A DNA stretch of 29,756 nucleotides. Origin: Dialister sp. UBA6422. Lineage in GTDB: Bacteria; Bacillota; Negativicutes; Veillonellales; Dialisteraceae. Position numbers and translations under genes: made by a program. The stretch spans positions 1 through 29,756 of the forward strand of contig DJPC01000048.1 in assembly GCA_002439665.1 (NCBI GenBank), written 5' to 3'. Shown piece by piece: positions 25,644 through 29,756 of this stretch; within the stretch, counting starts at the first letter, position 1, and the number at the start of each line of letters is the position of its first letter. A model generated the notes under the pieces. The model ran no database searches, was not told the DNA's origin, and saw only the letters and a list, made by a program, of their open reading frames with translations.

Positions 25644-25675
25644 AAAAGGCCCATGCTCATCGGCGTGGGCTTTTT
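25644..25675 (+). terminator. Terminator after the purine permease gene
   Basis: GCCCATGC (25649-25656) pairs with GCGTGGGC (25663-25670, one T·G pair) around a 6-nt loop, with AAAA before and TTTTT after. Confidence 0.88.
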
Positions 25676-25738
25676 ACAGTGTGGCATTACACATTTCTCG
25701 CCACACCTCCATTTTAATTTCATCAAAAGGAGTTTTAT

Positions 25739-26542
25739 ATGATACGTAAAATTTTTCTATTTTTTCTATTTCTGATTTTCAGTATTTCCTTTGCCTATGC
25801 TGCTCCTCCAGAAATTACGGCTGACGCAGCTGTCATTATGGATGCTAAAAGCGGAAAAATTCTCTATGAAAAAAATGGAAATAAAAGAGAATATCCAGCC
25901 AGTATGACCAAAATGATGACCTGTATCTTGGCCCTAGAAAAAGGTGATCCTTACCACATGACCACCATCAGTGCCAATGCTGCCAATGTAGAATCCACTG
26001 CTTTATCTGGTGGTGAATGGATTCGCACAGAAGACCTCACTTACCAAATGATGCTCATTTCCGATAATGGGGCTGCCACCGCTCTAGCAGAAGCTATCGG
26101 TGGTAACGTAAATCACTTTGCAGATATGATGAATGAAAAAGCAAAATCCATTGGCTGCCAAGATACCCATTTTGTCAATGCCAATGGCATGCCTGATGAA
26201 AATCACTATTCCACAGCCATAGACATGGCAAAAATTGCCCGTTATGGTCTCAAAAATAAAAAATTTAGAGCCATCGTATCCACCAAGGGAAAACAAATCC
26301 ATTATGAAAAACCTATGCAAAATCTATATTATGAAAACTCTAATGCCCTTCTCTACTCCTATCCTGGATGCATTGGTATCAAAACCGGTTACACAAGAGC
26401 CGCTGGTGGTTGCCTAGCAGCAGCAGCTACCAAAGGCAATGACACCCTCATTGTAATCGTGATGCACTCTCAAGATTTTGACACCCGCGTCACTGAAGCA
26501 GGCCAGCTTTTAGACTATGGTTTTTCTCTCTTAAAAAAATAA
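25739..26542 (+). CDS. Serine-type D-Ala-D-Ala carboxypeptidase (DacF/PBP5-like), catalytic domain only
   Basis: 267 aa with a signal peptide ending near AYA (residue 21). Active-site motifs are complete: S55-M-T-K58, S108-D-N110 and K215-T-G217. The enzyme trims the terminal D-Ala from stem pentapeptides and limits cross-linking. PBP5/DacF proteins are usually 370-420 aa with a beta-sandwich domain and an amphipathic C-terminal anchor; both are absent, as the protein ends about 50 residues after KTG. It should be periplasmic and not membrane-anchored. The start has AAAAGGAG 6 nt upstream. Confidence 0.92.
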   Translation: MIRKIFLFFLFLIFSISFAYAAPPEITADAAVIMDAKSGKILYEKNGNKREYPASMTKMMTCILALEKGDPYHMTTISANAANVESTALSGGEWIRTEDLTYQMMLISDNGAATALAEAIGGNVNHFADMMNEKAKSIGCQDTHFVNANGMPDENHYSTAIDMAKIARYGLKNKKFRAIVSTKGKQIHYEKPMQNLYYENSNALLYSYPGCIGIKTGYTRAAGGCLAAAATKGNDTLIVIVMHSQDFDTRVTEAGQLLDYGFSLLKK

Positions 26543-26617
26543 GGAGCCCCAATAAATATTCCAAAACGAAAATTCATTCACGGCTCCACGACCATATATC
26601 TGTTTTATTAAAATGAT

Positions 26618-27175
26618 TTATTCAAGTAAAACCAATCCATAGACAGAAATTTCTTTTACGGCTCCGGTATACATTCGTGTATCGAAGCCATTTTCTTTGG
26701 CTAACGCAAATACATCAATGCCGCAAGCTTCCATAGATGGTCTTGCTAGATCAGGATGCACACAATGCTTTAAATTGCACACTTCACAAAGAGCACACCG
26801 GCCAGCCTTCAAAGCAAATGCTTTGTAATAATTTTTCATCATAGCCGCCCGCTCGATTCGTACCACCAAACGGAGCAAGTCATTATTGATTTTTCTATCC
26901 ACCGATTTCCAATTTCTACATTTTTCTTCCGTAACAGATATGGTATATTTTACCAAAAGGCCTGTCGTATATTCATTGAGAAATCTTTCCATATCTGAAA
27001 GAGAAGGGATATAGGGCGGACAGCAAAGACATTTGCCATATTGCTCGCACCCAAATTGGCATTTCATCCTTGTCCAAACGCCTTTAGGAATGGATGCTAC
27101 ATTGATCCAACGAGTATCAGCAGCTCCCGCTTTCCGTGCTTCCTCTTCCAATGCTTTTTGATCAGATTGTTTCAT
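26618..27175 (-). CDS. DUF2284 cysteine-rich, predicted metal-binding protein
   Basis: 185 aa, soluble. Two cysteine clusters are seen: CQFGC-x5-CLCCPPY near residue 40-55 and CALCEVCNLKHCVHP near 130-145, followed by RPSMEACGIDV. This is the DUF2284 pattern, with ferredoxin-like CxxC spacing that suggests Fe-S or zinc binding; its function is unknown. The start at 27175 is chosen because AGGAAG lies about 8 nt before it; the in-frame GTG at 27184 would touch that site. It converges with the carboxypeptidase gene with 75 bp between; no clear terminator was seen there apart from a weak GGAGCC/GGCTCC repeat. Confidence 0.88.
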   Translation of the reverse strand: MKQSDQKALEEEARKAGAADTRWINVASIPKGVWTRMKCQFGCEQYGKCLCCPPYIPSLSDMERFLNEYTTGLLVKYTISVTEEKCRNWKSVDRKINNDLLRLVVRIERAAMMKNYYKAFALKAGRCALCEVCNLKHCVHPDLARPSMEACGIDVFALAKENGFDTRMYTGAVKEISVYGLVLLE

Positions 27176-27371
27176 ATATATCACTTCCTATTTTCTATTG
27201 TAATGCGCTTTTTCTTACTGTCTACCCACACATCCCCTAGAAATAACAGAAAGCGAAACTTTCTTATTAAAGTCCTGCTTATGCCTAATTATGTCCTGTA
27301 AGCCAACCAGATATACATCCATTTCTATTGCAATATAAATAGCTTTTGATTAAAATAAATAAGAAAATCAT

Positions 27372-27377
27372 TATAAT
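27372..27377 (+). promoter_or_regulatory. -10 element for the TonB-C-like gene
   Basis: A perfect TATAAT 24 bp before the start codon, giving a leader of under 20 nt. TTAAAA lies 16 bp upstream as a poor -35. Confidence 0.4.
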
Positions 27378-27400
27378 TGTATACATGAAAGGATATAGAT

Positions 27401-28096
27401 ATGAAAAAACTATGGCTTACAGTGGCTATATCATTCCTGTTAGGTACTTCCGCTTCTGCAACACTTCCTCCGGAAGGATACTACTTAGGAAAAGATGGCG
27501 CACCTCTCACAGAGGATGCACAAACACCCCCAGCAGTAAAATCCGCCAAAATGGCCCCGCAGACCAAAGCCGTCCAGGAATCGATGGCTATCCTTCCCCA
27601 TTCCGCCACTACACTGATCCGTCTCACAATCACGGAAGATGGAACGGTTTTAAATCCAGAAGTTATCCAAAGTTCTGGCTCCATCATTTTAGACCAATAT
27701 GCCATGGAATCTGTAAATAGTTGGTCTTTTCGTCCAGCTAAGAGAGGAGAAAAAGCCATTCCCATGATGGTCTCTGTACCGATTCGATTCATTTCCACCA
27801 TGATAACTACTCCAGCAATGGCTACAGTCAAAATCTTGAAAGATATGCCTTCTGAAGTAAAAGACGCTGCTGAAAGAAATCATCATCCTTCCCTTTCTAT
27901 CAAACTATATATTGATTCTACAGGAAAACCAGAAGGCAAACCTGAAGTTGAAAGAAGCGATATACTAACTCCCGCTGATTATAAAATTCTTTCTAAATAT
28001 GTAGAAAATTGTATCAAAAACTGGACTTTCACAGCTGCGAAAAATCCGGATGGGGAATCTATTGGCTCATTAGCAACCATGTCCATACAGCTTTGA
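27401..28096 (+). CDS. Exported protein with two TonB C-terminal-like repeats
   Basis: 231 aa. A signal peptide with cleavage after SASA (residue 20) replaces the membrane anchor of true TonB, and the proline-rich spacer is lacking. Residues about 65-131 match the TonB-C pattern: LIRLTITEDGTVLNPEVIQS, LD-x3-MESVNSWSFRPAKRG and VPIRF. Residues about 160-231 look like a second, more diverged copy (SIKLYID, PEVERS, CIKNWTFTAAKNPDG). A role in the envelope, possibly binding an outer-membrane or peptidoglycan partner, is inferred; energy transduction is unlikely without an anchor. The start has AAAGGA 7 nt upstream. A terminator follows at 28190. Confidence 0.8.
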   Translation: MKKLWLTVAISFLLGTSASATLPPEGYYLGKDGAPLTEDAQTPPAVKSAKMAPQTKAVQESMAILPHSATTLIRLTITEDGTVLNPEVIQSSGSIILDQYAMESVNSWSFRPAKRGEKAIPMMVSVPIRFISTMITTPAMATVKILKDMPSEVKDAAERNHHPSLSIKLYIDSTGKPEGKPEVERSDILTPADYKILSKYVENCIKNWTFTAAKNPDGESIGSLATMSIQL

Positions 28097-28189
28097 TTGC
28101 CCACGCTCAAAAGATATGGTTGCCACATATCAGAATCACACCTAGAGAGCACCTACAAATAGAAAAGTGTATTCTCCCTTTTTACACAA

Positions 28190-28240
28190 AAAAGAAACGG
28201 ACAGTATATTTTCATAAGAAATATCCTGTCCGTTTCTTTT
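28190..28240. terminator. Bidirectional terminator between the TonB-C-like gene and the ABC binding-protein gene
   Basis: A perfect 15-bp stem AAAAGAAACGGACAG/CTGTCCGTTTCTTTT (28190-28204 with 28226-28240). The 21-nt interior has its own TATATT/AATATC-type pairing. T runs on both strands serve the two convergent genes. Confidence 0.9.
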
Positions 28241-28282
28241 ATTATAATACGTTACTTACATATTTTTGCAAAACCATTTTTC

Positions 28283-29431
28283 TTACACATTGAGTGTGGT
28301 ATATTTTCCATCTTCTACTTTAAGAAGAACCAAATCTACCACTGGATCACCAGAGTTGTTAAAGTTCATCGGTCCTACAGCACTTTCAAAGTTCTTAACA
28401 TTGGCAAGTGCATCTCTAACTTTCTTAGAATCTGTAGTGGTACCTGCATCTTCCATAGCTTTGGTAGCCAGTTTAACAGATACATAAGCGCAAGCAGCAA
28501 AGTTATCTGGATCATGATTATATTTTGCTTTGAAATCTTTAACAAATTTGCGGGTTGCTTCACTGTCTCTATCTGGAGACCACATAGAAGAAACATAGAC
28601 ATTATCAGCAGCAGGTCCTGCGATCTTAATGAGCTCTGGAGAAACAAACCCATTATCCCCAAGAACTGGCTGATTCATTCCCATTTCTCTCATCTTCTTC
28701 AAGATGAGACCACCTTCCTGGTAGTAACCTGCTACAACGATGGCATCTGGATTGGCGCTTTGAACCTTAGTAAGCTGTGCACTGAAGTCTGTATCTTTAT
28801 CAGCAAATGTTTCAGTAGCTACAATGTTGACCCCTTCATCTTCCAATGCTTTTTTGAAAGTCTTGTATGCAGATACCTGATGTTCATTATTATTAGAATA
28901 TAAAACGGCTACATTTTTATATCCCAGAAGTTTATGGGTTTTCTTAACAGTCTGAGGAATGTTCTGAGATTCCGGCACACAGTTTCTAAACATGTAGTCA
29001 CCGATTTCGATCAAACCTTCTGCAGAAGTAGCTACACCAAGAAGCGGAATCTTAGCCTGCTGGAAAAGCGGTCCTACCGCTTTGTATTCCCCGGAAATCA
29101 GCGGTCCTACGACCAATACTTTTTTAGCAGCAATCATTTTTTGTGCAGCACTCACTGCCTGCTGTACATTGCCCTTGGTATCTACCATTTCAGAATCGAT
29201 ATGGATCTTGCCTTCCTTATTGACTTCTTCTACTGCCATATCAAAGCCTTCTTTTTCAGAAAGGCCATAGGAAGCTACACCGCCACTAACGCCATTGATG
29301 AAACCGATTTTAGCGACTTTAGCACCGCCAGATGCTTTATCCTTATTGCCACCGCAACCTGCCAGGCCTGCCATAGCAGCTGCCAACATCAAACCCAAAC
29401 CTGCTGTTTTCATCAATTTTTTCATTTCCAT
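28283..29431 (-). CDS. livK: ABC transporter substrate-binding lipoprotein, branched-chain amino acid (LivJ/LivK) type
   Basis: 382 aa. The lipoprotein signal MKKLMKTAGLGLMLAAAM ends in the lipobox LAGC with C26 as the lipidated residue. The mature protein is a type I periplasmic binding fold: KIGFINGVSGGVASYGLSEKEG, then VLVVGPLISGEYKAVGP and NFAACAYVSVKLATKAM near the end. The start at 29431 has AAGGAG 8 nt upstream. The frame stays open 71 codons further, but that part lies in the T-box leader and is not coding. The leader implies control by charging of a tRNA, in line with amino acid uptake. Permease and ATPase genes are not in the window; the terminator at 28190 closes the unit. Confidence 0.92.
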   Translation of the reverse strand: MEMKKLMKTAGLGLMLAAAMAGLAGCGGNKDKASGGAKVAKIGFINGVSGGVASYGLSEKEGFDMAVEEVNKEGKIHIDSEMVDTKGNVQQAVSAAQKMIAAKKVLVVGPLISGEYKAVGPLFQQAKIPLLGVATSAEGLIEIGDYMFRNCVPESQNIPQTVKKTHKLLGYKNVAVLYSNNNEHQVSAYKTFKKALEDEGVNIVATETFADKDTDFSAQLTKVQSANPDAIVVAGYYQEGGLILKKMREMGMNQPVLGDNGFVSPELIKIAGPAADNVYVSSMWSPDRDSEATRKFVKDFKAKYNHDPDNFAACAYVSVKLATKAMEDAGTTTDSKKVRDALANVKNFESAVGPMNFNNSGDPVVDLVLLKVEDGKYTTLNV

Positions 29432-29493
29432 TTTATTTTCTCCTTTTTTTAATAGCACATGTGAAGTGTATGTCACTCTTCCTTGTTTCCCAT

Positions 29494-29565
29494 AAAAAAA
29501 CACCTCTATCTGATTTGTATCAGACAGAGGCGCTATAGCGCGGTACCACTCCGGTTTATCACTTG
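29494..29565 (-). ncRNA. T-box module 3: antiterminator and terminator (proximal to the gene)
   Basis: On the minus strand the T-box sequence GGAGTGGTACCGCG (29552-29539) is followed by GCGC-TATA-GCGC and then CCTCTGTCTGAT/ATCAGATAGAGG (29530-29519 with 29514-29503) and seven T (29500-29494): a full intrinsic terminator. The alternative antiterminator pairs GAG with CUC around the UGGU bulge. The gene's start codon is 62 nt further on. Confidence 0.88.
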
Positions 29566-29590
29566 CCATCTCCATATGGGATACCAATAC

Positions 29591-29657
29591 AAAACGTCCT
29601 TGCCCCAACTGGGCAAGGACGCATCGCGTGGTACCACCTTGCATTTATACTTTGCCA
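29591..29657 (-). ncRNA. T-box module 2: antiterminator and terminator
   Basis: On the minus strand AAGGTGGTACCACG (29640-29627) is followed by a perfect 11-bp terminator stem CGTCCTTGCCC/GGGCAAGGACG (29621-29611 with 29605-29595) and TTTT. The antiterminator can form GCAAGG/CCUUGC around the UGGU bulge with an inner CGC-GAU-GCG stem. Only about 88 nt separate it from module 3. Confidence 0.9.
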
Positions 29658-29670
29658 GCAACATGGTATC

Positions 29671-29756
29671 AAAAAGCCCCTGTCCACTTTGGGACAGGGG
29701 CGAAATCGCGGTACCACCCTGCATTATACTTTAATGGCTTTATCCGTAACGGGGAC
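29671..29756 (-). ncRNA. T-box module 1: antiterminator and terminator, 3' end of a T-box leader cut by the window
   Basis: On the minus strand the exact T-box consensus AGGGTGGTACCGCG (29720-29707) is followed by a perfect 10-bp terminator GCCCCTGTCC/GGACAGGGGC (29701-29692 with 29685-29676) and TTTTT. The antiterminator pairs CAGGG with CCCUG. Upstream CCGTTACGG near 29745-29754 could belong to the preceding stem. Stem I with the specifier loop must lie beyond the window edge, so the cognate tRNA cannot be read here. The UGGU bulge fits a tRNA ending ACCA, i.e. A73. Confidence 0.93.

Noticed and set aside
26543..26617. Terminator between the carboxypeptidase and DUF2284 genes
   Set aside because: Only a 6-bp GGAGCC/GGCTCC repeat with a loop of about 30 nt and no T run; too weak to call.
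28934..29452. 172-codon plus-strand frame opposite the ABC binding-protein gene
   Set aside because: Antisense shadow of a well-supported lipoprotein gene; no family and no ribosome site.
29432..29644. N-terminal extension of the LivK-type protein by 71 codons
   Set aside because: It covers T-box modules 2 and 3; the ribosome site and lipoprotein signal place the start at 29431.

Overview
The window comes from a low-to-moderate GC anaerobe of the Negativicutes (diderm Firmicutes). The partial 16S rRNA gene at the left edge reads most like Veillonellaceae, close to Dialister; this is recognition by eye, not a search. The protein set fits: a TAXI-type TRAP transporter, a COG1313 radical SAM protein, a TonB-C-like exported protein (suggesting an outer membrane), many tightly packed minus-strand operons, strong AAGGAGG-type ribosome binding sites and tidy hairpin terminators.

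Layout. 1-905: 5' part of a 16S rRNA gene on the minus strand. 906-1500: its leader and three consecutive consensus promoters. 1504-6186: a minus-strand DNA-repair operon, nfo-sbcD-sbcC. 6364-9739: a TRAP transporter (fused permease, then a TAXI binding lipoprotein). 10053-13733: a vitamin B6 module, with a MocR/PdxR-like regulator divergent from an ECF S component (probably pyridoxine uptake), then pdxS and pdxT (PLP synthase). 13884-15340: two paralogous secreted proteins of unknown function. 15610-17052: pncB (NAD salvage) behind a long leader. 17527-20786: mltG, a trmR-like tRNA methyltransferase, a U32 Fe-S protein (trhP/yrrO type) and a DUF4911 protein, the same neighbourhood as Bacillus yrrL-yrrM-yrrN-yrrO for 5-methoxyuridine in tRNA. 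21035-22719: a FlK-like hotdog thioesterase and an M24 peptidase. 23013-25558: a COG1313 radical SAM protein divergent from a PbuG/AzgA-type purine permease. 25739-28096: a short D,D-carboxypeptidase, a DUF2284 cysteine-rich protein and a secreted protein with two TonB-C-like repeats. 28283-29756: a branched-chain amino-acid-type ABC binding lipoprotein preceded by a T-box leader.

Most striking is the leader of the last gene. It carries three complete T-box antiterminator/terminator pairs in a row, 80-88 nt apart, so at most the first can have its own specifier stem. Each antiterminator stem differs in sequence yet matches its own terminator, which argues that all three work. Second is the B6 module: the regulator lacks the C-terminal subdomain usual in MocR proteins, and its divergent promoter carries two interleaved inverted repeats. 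Third is the rrn promoter cluster, where two of three promoters carry the same small dyad at the expected start site.

No tRNA genes, CRISPR arrays, transposases, integrases or phage genes were seen. The window looks like ordinary chromosomal core with unusual regulatory sequences.
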